A DNA stretch of 64,000 nt from Luidia sarsii. Its lineage: Eukaryota > Echinodermata > Asteroidea > Paxillosida > Luidiidae. Below the pieces are notes generated by a model, which was not told the DNA's origin, did no database searches, and worked only from the letters and a program-made list of their open reading frames with translations. The position numbers and the translations under genes are program-made. Below, in pieces: positions 13,455 to 26,004 of this stretch (the first letter of the stretch is position 1; every line of letters begins with the position of its first letter). Where the stretch lies: the NCBI GenBank assembly GCA_949987565.1, contig OX465110.1:16532394-16596393 (forward strand), in the 5' to 3' direction.

Positions 13455-13640
13455 CAGTGGAACATCGCTATAATGAACACCCCGGAATCCATGAAAAATT
13501 TTCAATATATAGCGGTTGTTCGTTATAGCGGTTGCAGCCGCATAATTTATATCCACGGACGTAAAATCGGGAGCCAAAGGGTATGTTCGTTATAGCTGAA
13601 TGTTCAGTATATCGGCACTCCTTATAGCGACGTTCCACTG
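13455..13640. mobile_element. pogo/Tigger-like MITE
   Basis: The TIRs are CAGTGGAACATCGCTATAA on the left and the inverse of CAGTGGAACGTCGCTATAAG on the right. TA flanks the left end and TTA the right. GTTCGTTATAGC recurs internally. No ORF. The CAGTGGAAC end is typical of pogo-like non-autonomous elements. Confidence 0.6.
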
Positions 13641-15759
13641 TTATCTTTTTCAAAAGGTACAAGTTTTTGAAGACATTTCCTCCAACGCAGACATCCATAT
13701 GTCTGGGTTTGACAATAGCCACTTCACCATGTCCACGTACTTCAATCCATGTATCACAAGGGCAAGCTCAATGCACTGCACAGTAAGCCTTCAGTGCCTG
13801 CGCGGACAAGCAATGTTCAGGCTGATGCTGGTGGCCTGGTCAGTTTACAGACCTCTGGGCTATCGATTTCACCAAGGCTTTTGATCTCACGTTTTCCACG
13901 ACATAATTCAGTTCATTGATGCTACGGTGTAGGTGAAGGAACGGTCATATTCATACTCAGAATTCCACGCCGAGTGTATACATCTGCAAGACTATGTTCT
14001 GCGGTCAATGACTCAGGGTTATTTGGTACTGGCTTTCAATGATCAGCATCCATGTTGAGTACAAACCTTTCTTTAATTAATAAAAAAAAAAAAAAATTGG
14101 CCTAAGATGCCTCAGCTTGGAACTGAAGACATCGGGAAAGTGATGAGGATTGAGCGGCGTAAAAAAAAAAAAAACCTGCAAACTGAGGGACAAATTGGAA
14201 AGGCGGTTCTGTTGACTGCCCAAAGTTGGCAAGGTTGGCACCATGATAGAGTTGCTCCCACGACCTTGTGAATGCCACACAGAACTGTGGGGTGGTAATT
14301 TATTTTTTAATTGTGAGGCTCCACGGCTCTAATGAACACAAGAGGCTGCAGACAGTGGAGGCCTGATAAGGTGTCCTTCAATGGGGAAGAGCGTGGCAGA
14401 AATGAGGTCCTCCCGGGATTCTAACATCCCTGTGCAGTTTGCTATCATTGTAATTACATTAGACACCTTCTGCTTTTGAGAAAGGCTCTGTGGTAGTACA
14501 TGTACACATGTATAACAGATTTGTATTTTGGTCAAAAAAGTCAGTAAGCAGTTTGCAACATGTTTGTTTGTGAATATTCATGATAAAGTACTTGTAACAA
14601 AGGTGACTGTGGAAAATACTAAGGCCCCTCCCAAAAAACAAAAACAGTTGTGCTTCCTATTACATATCATCTGAAAATAGGGCAGGTACACGTACACGTA
14701 GACCTTTAAAGCACCATGAGTCTCATTAAATAATCAAATGTCCCAATATCGTTTTTGCAAATCTGCAGTACATGTACATGTACTTTAAGGGGAAATTCCA
14801 CAAGATACTTTTTGTGATTAAACATCCAATTAAACATACTCTGTTTTGTCCAAGTAGATACTAATGTGCATCGTGCATGATATATTCAAGAATCGCAGTT
14901 CCTTGATGCCGGCGAACTAAAAAGATCGGTGAAAATGAGGGAACCTGCAACCAACTGGTTTCTGTATTTCAAAGGCAGATAACTGATGCCCTTGGTTGTC
15001 ATAGTGACATAGATCTACTTTTCAATTTCACCCTTCACTACATCCAGTCATTGTAGATCAAGGATTAGTCAGGAGACTTCATGGAAGTCATATTGACCAA
15101 ATCGTGCCCAGTTTATTATTTCCCCCCCCCCCCAAAAAAAGGCAATAATCGCAAACCCGGCCCCTCATTCATTGCGAGAAAAATTTACACACAAAAAAGA
15201 TGGAAACAAAATTAACACAAAACAATTTAGAGGGGGGAAGGAATTGTGCATGGGGTGTAACCTCCCTTCTTGAATCTAATCAAGTTGGATCTATAAAGCG
15301 TGGTACCTCTTCAGCCACTCAAAATCCAATTTCACAGGCCTGGTAACCAGACTGCCTCGAGGGACATAGCGAACCAATGGAAAGAGCCAGGCTGAGCCGT
15401 TGCAACCGAGGCCCTAATTGTTACAATTTTTCCCCCTCTTTTTTTTTTCTCTCTCTCTCTCCCCCTCTACCTTTCTCAGATTGCATTTGTCTTCTTCTCT
15501 CCCAGCATTGAGTTATTACAGGATACTGACGATTTCCAGAATGTGTCAGATTATGAGAAGATGCACATATTTTTTCCCCCCTCTCTCTCTCTCTCTCTTT
15601 TTCTTTATTCGGTCATCTTCCTTGCTTCTGTCTCGTCCCAGGGAAGCAGATTACAAGGCAGAGGGCAGAGGACAAGTTCTAGGGAAGACCCTATGGAGGA
15701 TTTTTTTTTCCTCCCATGGATGTGCCGTGTAGTCATGGTAGTAGAGAGAGATGCGTAAT

Positions 15760-15775
15760 GGTTCTGAAAAGAGCC
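15760..15775 (-). promoter_or_regulatory. Histone-type stem-loop, imperfect
   Basis: The reverse complement is GGCTCTTTTCAGAACC, one mismatched stem pair from the histone consensus. It stands alone in intron 2, with no recognisable element boundary. Confidence 0.3.
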
Positions 15776-17206
15776 TTTAGAAGCAGTTTAAACTTGACCA
15801 TTTCCCATATTCTCCTTCATAATCTTGGCTGTAATTGTGGAATGTTTCCTTTTTGGACAACTCTTAATCAGAAAAGCTATTGTGATTTGATTTAATTTCA
15901 TCTTTCTGTGATCTAACCAGTAGACACCTCAGAGTCCCAAGTCTTCTCATTCCGTAGAATTTCTGATGTGCACTTAAAACAGCCTTCCTATTATGTAATT
16001 AATAAAAAAAACTATCCAAATCTTATCATGATAATCCTTTCACAAACAAATCCCTAGGGCTAGCTGCTGGGTAGTTCTGCTCGGAAAATTGAAGCAGGAA
16101 ACTATCAAGGAAGGAACCAGAGGCAAAGCGGCAGCCATCTTCATTACCTTAGCAACGGTGGCAGCTGTTCCTGTCACCCGCGATCCAAAGTTTCGATCCA
16201 ATACAATCGAGGCAACAACCAAGTAGCTGAGAACCCGGCTTCCGTTCAAGTGGCCTCAAGAGCTGAGGAAAATTCTGTCAACTCTCTCCTCAACCCAAAA
16301 AAATAGGGTGAGGAAAACCCCTTGACTGCAGTGGTTGACCTTAAATAGAGCTCTATAGATCAGAGTGTGCTGTTGCTTGGTATCCCCACTGTCGGGCACT
16401 GATATATAAGTGCATTCCATCATAATTTCCATTGGCCAAGAATAAACTCAGCTGCCACAACCTGATTTGAACCTTCATGTTGTTTATAATCTAATAAATG
16501 GGTCATTCCATGTCAGACTAATGCACCTTTTGACCTGAGGTCCTCAGATTTTGATTCAAATTCCTGAGCCTGTAGAAACTATTGAGTCATTTACACAATT
16601 TTCAGCAGAATCTGCCTTTCCTTGAACATGGCAGACCAAAATGGAAAGTTTCTTACTAAATAAATCCACTTTAATAAAACAATCCACTTTTTTTTAGTAA
16701 AAAATATACACAAACCATTCAGCTTTCATCAAAAATATGCAAATGTACTATCAAACTTTACAATGATCCACATTGCAGGCAGACATCACTTTCAACATTT
16801 CCAAAAAAATGCCATATTTTTGGTAATTTAATTGACTTGAGTGCCAATTAATGTTGAAGCGATGTTCGCCATCGACTGGTAATAATGTGTCTTTTTCCTT
16901 GTCTGGAAGTGGTATTATTTTCTGTGCAATCGATGACATTTTGTAACCTCAAAGGCCACGCACAGCGCCTTCATGAGTGGTTATATTGCCAGATCGGTTA
17001 CTTTAACCATTGTCTCGAAAACAAATCAAGTGGGAAAGGCGGTAAGATTTAACCATTTGAAATTTAACCATCGTCTCAGGTCAAATTCTCACTTTCTAAG
17101 TCCAGGGGAAAAGTGGCTTTAGAGGTGTTGGTGTTTGTAGAGGGTAGGCTTTGACAGATCCTATCAAATGTTGTGATCATGGACTGCCTTTAGGATTTTG
17201 ACCTAC

Positions 17207-18035
17207 CTGGAAATGGCGAGGTCTGCCTTCTGTCGGGCTATGTTGGCCGCCTGATTGGCCGCCTCTACCGCCCGCTCCACCCGGTCGCTAATCCGCTTCG
17301 ATCCGATCACGAAGAGCTTCTTCTTGCCCGAGGCCACCAGGATGTTGTTCTTCCACTTGCCCTCCTCCTTGTGTCCGTCCGGGTAGGTCAGGCAGCCGTA
17401 GCCGTGCCGCTTGTTCTGGTGCCACTCACCGGCGTACTGGAAGTTGTCCGACCGCTGGCTGATGCCCACCCCGGACCGCTTGTCCTGTTTCCACTCGCCC
17501 AGGAAGACCTCGGTGATGTCGCCGGTGGCCTCGTCATCCATCAGGTGGCCGGGGTGGGTGAAGTCGCTCTCCATGACCGAGGACTGCAACGAGCTGGAGC
17601 TCATCCGGCTCTCGCTCTCGTTGCTCTTGAGGGAGTCCTGGTGGTTGAGGCGCGGCCGGAAGGAGGCCATGCTGCCCCCGGCGCTGTCCGAGCCCTCCTT
17701 GTGGCCGGAGCCCGTGCCGTTCTTGTCCCGCTTGCCCCGCTTGGTTCTCAGGCCGATCAGGGCCTTGCTCATGCGGGTGGCGTCGCCTCGCTTCATGGTG
17801 CCGCTCCGGCTCTCCGTGTCCGTCGTGCCCTCGTCCGAGACGTCCAGCACGAAGCCGCCCCGCTGGCCAAAGTTGTCCGGGACGGAGGCGATGGAGCCGT
17901 TCTCCTGCTCGCTGCGGAGGGAGGTGAGGGAGGTGCGCAGCGAGGGGCGGACGATGGAAGCCATCCCATAAGGCACACTGTTGCGGATCCCGCATCCATG
18001 TCGCATGCCTCCGACCCATTGACCCTGATAGATGC
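17207..18035 (-). CDS. JPH: Junctophilin, coding exon 2 (MORN 6-8 and joining region)
   Basis: This 829-bp exon encodes about residues 127-403. The acceptor CTTTCAG ends at 18036 and the donor GTAGGT starts at 17206. It begins with MORN 6 (YQGQWVGGMRHGCGIR), continues with the hallmark VPYGMASIVRPSLRTSLTSL and then the Ser/Lys-rich joining region (about 150-297), where junctophilin paralogues differ. MORN 7 starts at about residue 304 (FLGEWKQDKRSGVGI) and MORN 8 at about 327 (YAGEWHQNKRHGYGCLTYPDG). A basic segment and the start of the helix follow (VERAVEAANQAANIARQKAD). MORN motifs bind plasma-membrane phospholipid; junctophilin tethers ER/SR to plasma membrane and organises Ca2+-channel and ryanodine-receptor apposition. 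Strong GC bias relative to the flanking introns supports coding use. Confidence 0.97.
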
Positions 18036-18337
18036 CTGAAAGACAGCCACAACAGAAGACACGTAATTGCAACAAAGCTTTCAATAAAAATCAATGCATT
18101 TCTTTAAACATCGCTGTAGTAGAGTACAAGATGTTGCCAACTTTGTACTGACTGAAATGACCAAAGTGCAAACCTAACCAAAAGGTAAAAAATTACTACC
18201 AGTAGTATGCTAACTATGCTGTAGTAATTGGTACTCAGGGCATTAGTATCTCATACACAGTAATTTGTAGTATTGGGTTACTCTTTCACAAGCACATTTT
18301 GACCCTTGCAAGATCTTTCTCAAAGACAGAATGCATA

Positions 18338-18372
18338 AGGGCCTGCTAGGATCGAACCATCGAGCCCTCTAC
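18338..18372 (+). mobile_element. Hammerhead-like repeat fragment, decayed
   Basis: AAGGGCCTGCTAGGATCGAA is followed by CCATCGAGCCCTC. It is the same family as 56393, with GAAAC changed to GAACC. Confidence 0.3.
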
Positions 18373-19484
18373 ATCTTTAACATTGTTAGTTTTCATGGTA
18401 TGAGTACCAAACGCACTTCACCCACAGTTCTCATTTTTGGGCCATTCTGGAGAAACTTGTGACACATGTATGACAAATCGAGGGCACGCATCTTTGATGA
18501 CAATGATAACAATGTCAACAATGACATTGTTATCATCGTAATACCTTTGGTGACAATGTCATCAAATGTTGTCAAAGTGAGGACAATAATGAAAATGATC
18601 ACAATGTCATCCGTGACATTCCTAGCCAATACACGGAGCCACTCAGTCTAGACTTCCACCAGACACTGGCCAAATATCATAAATCAAGCAAATATCAAGC
18701 AAAGTTTGTCCTTTGGTAGTACAGTGTAGATTGAGGGCTTGTATACAGCACACATACTGTACATGACTACATGTACATGTACATCAGGAAAAAGGATAAT
18801 ACTACATGTACAATGCAATAAAACCAAAACAGGTTCGATATAGCATATATGTAGGTACAGGGATATACATGTATAATGCAGAACCATATATTCAGGGTAT
18901 TTACCGGTACAACCAAAGACATTTAAAAAAAAAAATCTGTAAGCTGTACTTATTTGATGAAAAATTTAATGTTGTAAGTGTTGTTGCTGTTGTGGTTTTT
19001 TTTTTTTACCAACAACAAAGCCTAAAGGGTGCCACTCAAGGTGATGGCTAAAAAAAGGGGAAAAACAAACAGTTCATAGGGAGGAAAGACGTGATAATTA
19101 ATGCTATGTGATGATTGTATAACCAAAGGTCATATTGCAGCAAGTCAGGCCTACCAAAAATCTCTACAAATATTTACCAGAGAAGTAGATCTACTATTAA
19201 AATAAACAAGTAAAGGATATATTCTCTATAATTACATTCTTTTTCTAGAAAACGTGAACAAAAGCCCTCCAGGATTTAAGAAAAAAATCCCAAAGGCCAG
19301 TCAATGGACCAAAGCATCTCACCAGATAAATAATTAGTGATGGTAAAATAAAATGAAATTGGTCATTGAATAAGGAGAAATTTAGGCAAAATGTAGGCAC
19401 TTCTTAGGCCAAATGATACTAAAATGAGATTTGAAGGTTTGCATGGTGAGAATAGCAGGATAATTAGGTTTGCGGAGACACCAT

Positions 19485-19515
19485 GTTTCGAACAGTGTAC
19501 TCTCATCGTCTTCAG
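19485..19515 (-). ncRNA. Hammerhead-ribozyme-like core (minus)
   Basis: The reverse complement reads CTGAAGA, then 19 bases, then GAAAC. Both core boxes of the hammerhead (CUGANGA and GAAAC) are intact, but stem II is poorly formed. It is paired head to head with the copy at 19524-19554. Confidence 0.4.
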
Positions 19516-19523
19516 GAGACTGT

Positions 19524-19554
19524 CTGAAGATGAGCAGAGTACACTGTTCGAAAC
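19524..19554 (+). ncRNA. Hammerhead-ribozyme-like core (plus)
   Basis: CTGAAGA (19524-19530) is followed by U, then stem II GAGCA/TGTTC (19532-19536 with 19545-19549; one G-U pair), then GAAAC (19550-19554). The core is intact, with one extra U before stem II. Catalytic activity is not established. Confidence 0.5.
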
Positions 19555-22159
19555 ATCCAGTTCCTCCGGTTCTTTCCAGAAACACACTTACTCACAAAAG
19601 AGAACTTACATGGTGTCTGCGCAAACCTAATTATCCCAAATGATACTGTACTTCAATGCAGTCCAACATCAAAATATTCATACAAGGTTCTGGCTGTCAA
19701 TTTTTAAACAGACATATTTGGTCAATTTCATTTGAGTAAAGTGAATGACAGCAATCCACAAAATCTGAAGAGACATACATATATAAATATGTAAGTGGTA
19801 GAACAGGGAGTCCAAACTCAAGAATCATGCCCACCAACAGTAGGAGGTCTATGGTACACTACATATGTATATATAGCAAACGGTAGCCATTGTAAATAGT
19901 ATATATAGTTATAGGAGCACTCAAGAAAACTCAACCAAGTTTTCAAATAATAACGGCATTTCCTTGGTTAAAGAAAAATACCCCAAAAGAAAATTAAATC
20001 CCTTGCTATTATGAAGAGAATAAGTCTCTGGGTTTACTGAAGTATCCTGAAGATTATGTATCCAGGATGCACCACTTGAATTTCAATACACGATTTTTAA
20101 TCGTACATGCTTTCCTAATTGTTTGAATGGCATTTTGCAAAAGTGAGCGAATCTCGTCCCAAAGCGGACTAATGTATTTTCCATGTAGATCTCTGGCAAG
20201 TATTATTCATTAACCTTTTATAGGGAGGGAGGGAGGGAGGGAGGGAGGGAGCAAGTTGACTGTCCCTGGCCCCTTGTGTCTTCCCTATATGTCAAGGTTA
20301 GGGCCCATGAACGGACCTTTGAGTTATACAATGTATCATGGCTTCAGTATGTGCAGCATCTGTTGCGGTTTAGTCATGAATACCAGTTGAACAGGGCGGA
20401 TGCAGCACTGTGCTCATCAGGGCTTGTGGTGAATGAATGGACAAACACAAGATGATATGTAACTTTGTGTAGGCTGACCCTTTGGTTAAATGTGGGCTAT
20501 ATAAGGATACATTCTTGGACTTTTGTATCAGGATGTATCTTTTCGAGTTTCAACGTCAGCATTATTTTGAGCGAAAATATTATTCAATTATTCCCCAATG
20601 AGTAAGTTATCTTCTGTACATTGCGCAATCAGTTGTTTTGTACAGTATACTGTACATATACGTTTTGGAATTACTGTAATAATAATTATGGAATTACTTT
20701 AATCGACTAAAACCTGGTCTGAGTTGACACAAGAACTTCTATTCTGTAAAACCGTAGAAGAAAAGCTTTTTTCATTCAACTTACGCGTGTACTCTGAATT
20801 AAAGTAGATTAATTTAGGGCGCGAAAAATATTGGATGAATCCCCTGACAATTTCTGGCAAAGGTATTCCATTGTGGATCGTTCCCAATTCCAATTCCTAA
20901 TTTCTAAAGTGCAGTTTCATTTGGAGATGGTCTATAATATGTAGGAGCCCGATTCCTTTTTTCTTCTTCTCTCTCTCTCTCTGTCTACGTACATGAACGC
21001 CTTCACGGAGGTATGGAGCTCTTTCATTGAAAATGTCAAAAGTGACCCTGCAGGGGACAGAATGCATGCGGGGCAACGACGTCACGCGTGCGGGGGTGAC
21101 CCAGCCCCGATTGCTCCTCCCGACACTCGGCAGTAATCTGCCCTCGCAACACATTCGGCGGTGAACCGTCGCTCTCAAAATGCAGCCAGCACTAGCAGTA
21201 CAGAGGACCGGGGGGGGGGGGGGTCGAAGAACCAGTCGACAGAGCCAAAAGAATTACGTGCTCAAATGCCACGAACCCGATGCACAGATCCCCCCCCCCC
21301 ACCTCTAATAAAAAAAAAGACACAAAAAGAAAAAGGACAGGAAATTGGTGTGATGCATGAAAGAAAAACTAACAGCATTCATTTACTTTCTGACAAAAAC
21401 ACTCGCAATCAATCAAAGTTGACTGACAAGTTAACATTTATTTCGGACTCCCGCAAGTCCACATCTAGCCACGTCCATGAAGAACAACAGCGGAAGAACA
21501 CTAATATGCACCTGGAAAATGTATTTTCCTTGCCTCCTTTGGTGAGATTATCAACCAATGATACTGTCTGGAAATGAAAGCAACGACCATTCTATTTTGT
21601 TTGCGAGACCATTTGGGATGGCCAGGGTCACTTAGGAGTGAGCCTGTCATCCATTCTGCTTTGGGCATGCATTTCTGAGTGTTGATTCAAGGATGCAGAC
21701 TGGCAAAGACCACTCTGCCCCCAGTGGCCCCATACAGCCATCCAGATGCGACGACGTATCGGCGCACGTAACATATTCGCATACAGCCCACAACTTCCTT
21801 GGATACCAGCTGGTTTTCTCTGCCAGCCAGCGAGACCATCCCCCGGACCTCACACTGGGGTTGAGAGCTAATGTGCATACTAGCAGTGCCAGCCGCAGCT
21901 CATGCATAATGTACAGGTACAGTGTACCGTCTTGTGCACGGGCTGTGAAATACTCGCAATGAGGAGTCCACGGCCTAGGAAATGCCCAAACGCATTCTGC
22001 CTTCTCACGGCAACAGGCCTCGTTCAATCCATACTTCGCAAGTATTATATGCATACGAACAAAACTGTGAAGTAGCCTTCATCCGATCTCATTCACACAT
22101 TTGCAAATTCAATGTCAGACTAAAATGACTGCCACTGCCATAATGTGCACATGTGTCTC

Positions 22160-22198
22160 CTGATGACAGGCAGAGCACACAGTGTGTCTACCCGAAAC
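22160..22198 (+). ncRNA. Hammerhead-like core with CTGATGA and GAAAC intact
   Basis: CTGATGA (22160-22166) and GAAAC (22194-22198) frame a foldable stem II (GGCAGAGCAC against GTGTCTACC, with one mismatch and one bulge). It is followed by ATTGAGTTACC, as in the related copy at 33673-33709. The downstream half of the repeat is displaced by the insertion at 22212-22551. Confidence 0.5.
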
Positions 22199-22211
22199 AT
22201 TGAGTTACCGG

Positions 22212-22551
22212 CAAAGTTCTTATAGTGCGCGAAGCGCGCAAGATAGCCTACTCTTGCGAGATCACACGCATCGGGGTGAAGAACGCACTGGGCGCCATTT
22301 TAGTAAGCAAAGTCGCACGCATTCTCTCCATTTCGTTGTCACATCGCATCGAAAGTTATCAGATTCTGTTCACGCATCCAAAGTTGTATCTTTTTTATTG
22401 TGTGTGACTATCTCGCTTTATTTCCGGAGCACCGAAAGCAAACGACAGATTCCGCTGCTGACTAAAATGGCGTCCAGTGCATACTTCACCTTTTGCTCGG
22501 AGTAGTCCATCTTGCGCGCTTATGAATATGATGCACGCTATAAGATCTTTG
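22212..22551. mobile_element. MITE-like insertion inside a hammerhead-bearing repeat
   Basis: The ends are inverted: CAAAGTTCTTATAGTGCGCG on the left and the inverse of CAAAGATCTTATAGCGTGC on the right, with AAGCGCGCAAGAT repeated just inside. Flanks GTTACCGG and GTTACTGG look like an 8-bp target duplication (7 of 8). The related copy at 33.7 kb naturally contains both GTTACC and GTTACTGG, so the duplication is uncertain. There is no ORF of transposase type. Confidence 0.6.
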
Positions 22552-22557
22552 GTTACT

Positions 22558-22572
22558 GGCTCTTTTCAGAGC
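22558..22572 (+). promoter_or_regulatory. Histone-type stem-loop in hammerhead repeat
   Basis: GGCTCTTTTCAGAGC matches the histone stem-loop, lacking only the last C. It belongs to the repeat split by the insertion at 22212-22551. Confidence 0.45.
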
Positions 22573-23883
22573 AATACTCCATCTCATAAGAGATGATTTC
22601 CAATGGCGTCACTGCAAAGCTCCTAAATGATATTTCCACCATGCAAACCTTCAAATCTTATCAGAGTGCTCATGTCCTTGTGCCTTCAAGACTACTGCTG
22701 GGGCAGGCTTGGACAAGCAAGCATCGACAAATCCTACCTCCTTAGGCCAAAAACTTTGGACTGCTGATTCACTCCAGGAAAAAAAGGTGACTGATTTTTC
22801 TTTACAAACACATACTGTACCCCCATACATATACAATGCTTGATGAGGATATATAGGAAGAATAGACTGGGGCCAGCAACTGCTTACTCCAAGACAAGTA
22901 TTAACTCCTAGGTAAAAAAAAACAACCTACATGATATCAAGCGCTGATAACCTTTGTGGTCATGATAACATTAGCTGCATGTGATTGCTTGCTTTAATCG
23001 CTAACAGAGCTCATCCAAGACAAACAATCAAACACAACATTACATGACACATGCACCACAGCCCGGAATAGTGCAGGAGTTGGCCACATCAAGTAGTCAT
23101 GTTGCCAGTAATGAGGTTTGCACTCAAATTGTGAAGGGCAGATTGAGAGGGTGGGATGGCGCATGGACGAGCCATGGGTGGCCTTCAGACAGCAACCAAC
23201 AACTAATTAGTCTTGTCGACTTCACTGGTGCTCACACTTGACAATTGAGTCACTTCACCCCCCTCATCATACGCATACATGCATGCATCATTGTACACCA
23301 TGTAGCTGCAAGGACACATTCTGTATGACGTACATGTACTCCACATGTACAAGTAGCAAGTCAATTAAAAATCCACCTGTACATGCATGGTTCAAATAAT
23401 TTTTGGAGATTCATCGTAAATGTCCGACTGATATTCTATTCGATAACTGAGCCACGGTGATAAGGCTCAAGCTATTACAATGAACACGGATTGCTCTCAT
23501 TAGAAATACAGCAGCCCGCATGATGATGGAGATGTTAATGTATACCTGAGCTGTGCAGTGCATAAGCCTGTACAAGAACTCGTCAAATTTACGTGAAATC
23601 AGAATAAGCAGCTACTTTCTGTGAAAAATGATGACGTACAAAGTCAATTTGTGCATGTACAGTCCTTGATCTCTCGTCTTCATTGAAAGTCACATCCTGT
23701 CCATGATGTACACAGCACGACAACCCGTTTCATTGCGTGATTAACGTACCAGGGACAATTTAAGCAATCCATCACGTTCCCTTTCCTCAAGCATCAATCG
23801 GAAGGTTTTTACAACAAAGTCCAACCATTACAGCCTGCACACGTACTGGTGTACTCGTGAAACAGCAATTTCAAGTTCCCAAC

Positions 23884-23965
23884 CGTCGAAGGCCTGAATG
23901 TTTTCAATCCTAGTAAGATCTTCTAAAATGCAGAATTGCTTGGACCGAAACATCAGGCCCATCGA
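23884..23965. mobile_element. Foldback with opposed hammerhead-like arms
   Basis: The left arm CGTCGAAGGCCTGAATGTTT and the right arm CCGAAACATCAGGCCCATCG are near-inverse. The GAGATTTGCATTTTAGTGAG tail follows on the right, as in the 6.3-kb copy. Confidence 0.4.
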
Positions 23966-25968
23966 CTTTAATTGAGATTTGCATTTTAGTGAGTCCTTTT
24001 TATTCAGTGAGCAAGTTTGCAATATTTTAGTATATTACTCTGAACTATAAAACAATGGCAATTATCTGCCTAATGACTAGACCACGCCTCATATTCCTAC
24101 AACATGTACATGTGCATGTGCACACGTAATGGGGGATGCATTCGTTCATGATTGCATCGCTGAGATCTACTCTGCCTTCACCAATGACAATGGTTGCCTA
24201 GATACTACTAAAAAAAAATCCCACAGCTACATTGTACATGTACATGTTCATGTACACAAATTCACTGCTGCGCATGTACAGTATATCTCTAGACAGTGCA
24301 TCTGTTTCCCCGATTATGATAATTTGGAAATCAGTTTTTCAATTTAGAAGAAGAAAAAAAAAAAAGAACAAAAAAATCACCAGAACTACATGTCAAATTG
24401 TCAATATACTGAATGCATCCAATGTCTGAGCCACGGACATTTCCCCCAACGATTATTGCCCACTACGTAAATGCTGCAATTATTTATCACAATTCACTCC
24501 TTTCATCTGGCCGGATGGTCTGAGCCTGTGGGTATAGCTCTTGCAACTCAGGGGGCCCAATCGGTCAGCCGGGTTATCAGCAGGTGCAATGGTGTAAAAC
24601 CAAGATGGATGCGGCGCATATATACACCACCCTGGTACAGGTGCGGGAGACACCAGACACTTCATTACGCATGCACGACCTCCATGTTGCAGCTCGGTCT
24701 CTATGCGGGCAGCCATTTTGATCGGGTCATGGGTGCTGTCACTTGGCCTTTGCTTGACACAATTAGAAATTGTTGTGTGTGTGTGTGGGGGGGGGAGGGG
24801 GTTTCTCCCTTTTTTTTGACCATATTGTGGTGGCTGCATTTGGACACTGCAAGATACATGTACAAATGTATTAGGGTTTGGAAGTACAATGTACATGTAC
24901 ATGGGTCATAATGTGTGTCATGTCACTACGCACAGAGGTGTATGAAAATTTACAAATGTGTAACTAAATCGTTCGGACAAACAAGCAATATTTAATCTAA
25001 ACTGTCCAAATAATAAAATGAACTAGGAAATCGCTTAATTGCAAATGCCTGCATTTTAGGGGAAAGAAATCAAAAAGATCACTTATCATTCTACATGTAC
25101 TGTACATGTACTTACTAACAAACTGGCTGAAAAATAAAATCAAAGTGACCCTTGCCAAACCAGTAAAATCAAAAAAAAATTATGCATTTTTTTTAAGGCA
25201 TAGGGGTTGGCAAGTACATGTATACTACATGTGTGCAGGATAATTATATCCATGATTTTTATTCAATGCCTGTCTTCTATGGATACATATATATATAAAA
25301 GCACTGGTCAGATCTTTCACTACTGATACTGATGCCCAAAAGAAAATGAATGTGCGTGGCTTTGGAGAGAGATCATACATTCTGGGAACTATCATTCAAC
25401 ATTCAAAATTTTTGGAGGAAATTGAGGGCTACCTTCTATCATCTGTATCAAACAAAAATGTATTGTGTACTGTGTGTAGATATGCCGGGGTACATGTATG
25501 CTGCATGTCTGCATATATGCAGTGTGCTACTACTGTTCATGTACACATGTACATGTACGTGTATTACTAACATGACATGCCCACATACACCATAAATCCA
25601 ATATACTGTACAGTATGATCCTTAAAATATTGCAATCTCCTTATTTGCTTGCAGCAAAGTTGTTAAAACTCATTATTTAAACAGATTAAGGATCAAACAG
25701 AAACGTTTTTTTTGGTCAATGCTTATAATACAAATGTATAATATTACAATCATTCTAATGACAACGGCAAACTTCCAATAAATGTGACATAGGCAATTGG
25801 CTTAATTTGCCTGTTAATTGTCTATTTGTCCCAATCTTATGCTAAAAAAGAAATAAGATTAATTCACTCCAGTTGCCGAACCCCTTTAAAAAAAAAGCAG
25901 GAGCAAGTCTTAAAGTTCAGGATATATCGGTTTGCGGAGACACCATGTAAATTCTCTTTTGTAAGTGT

Positions 25969-25984
25969 GGTTCTGAAAAGAACC
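25969..25984 (-). promoter_or_regulatory. Histone-mRNA-type 3' stem-loop (minus)
   Basis: The reverse complement is GGTTCTTTTCAGAACC: a 6-bp stem with terminal GG/CC and a four-base TTTC loop, followed by ACAC. This fits the replication-dependent histone stem-loop consensus (GGYYCTTTTCAGRRCC). There is no histone gene nearby; it lies in a mobile element. Confidence 0.6.
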
Positions 25985-26004
25985 GGAGGAACTTGAGTTC
26001 CTCC

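Larger units (their letters stand above)
6126..17206 (-). other. Junctophilin intron 2
   Basis: This 11.1-kb intron (GTAGGT donor at 17206, CAG acceptor at 6126) holds mostly repeats, listed separately: hammerhead-like elements near 6276-6416 and 7758, a SINE-like hairpin at 10511-10626, the (GGGGA)n tract at 11943-12406 and a TIR element at 13455-13640. It also has poly-G runs near 12971 and 13138 and CT-rich tracts near 15440-15610. No coding exon is recognised. Confidence 0.8.
19421..19635. mobile_element. Short inverted-repeat retroelement with hammerhead-like cores
   Basis: This 215-bp element is flanked by perfect 12-bp direct repeats, CCAAATGATACT, at 19409-19420 and 19636-19647. The outer arms read GGTTTGCGGAGACACCATG and its complement. 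The centre holds two opposed hammerhead-like cores (CTGAAGA...GAAAC; minus at 19485-19515, plus at 19524-19554). The right arm holds a degenerate histone-type stem-loop (GGTTCTTTCCAGAAAC). It belongs to the same family as 25918-26104. Long perfect target duplications point to target-primed retrotransposition. Confidence 0.75.

Noticed and set aside
17371..18094. Antisense and shifted frames over junctophilin exon 2 (up to 222 codons)
   Set aside because: Shadows of a GC-rich coding exon; the minus frame encodes clear MORN motifs with matching splice phases.
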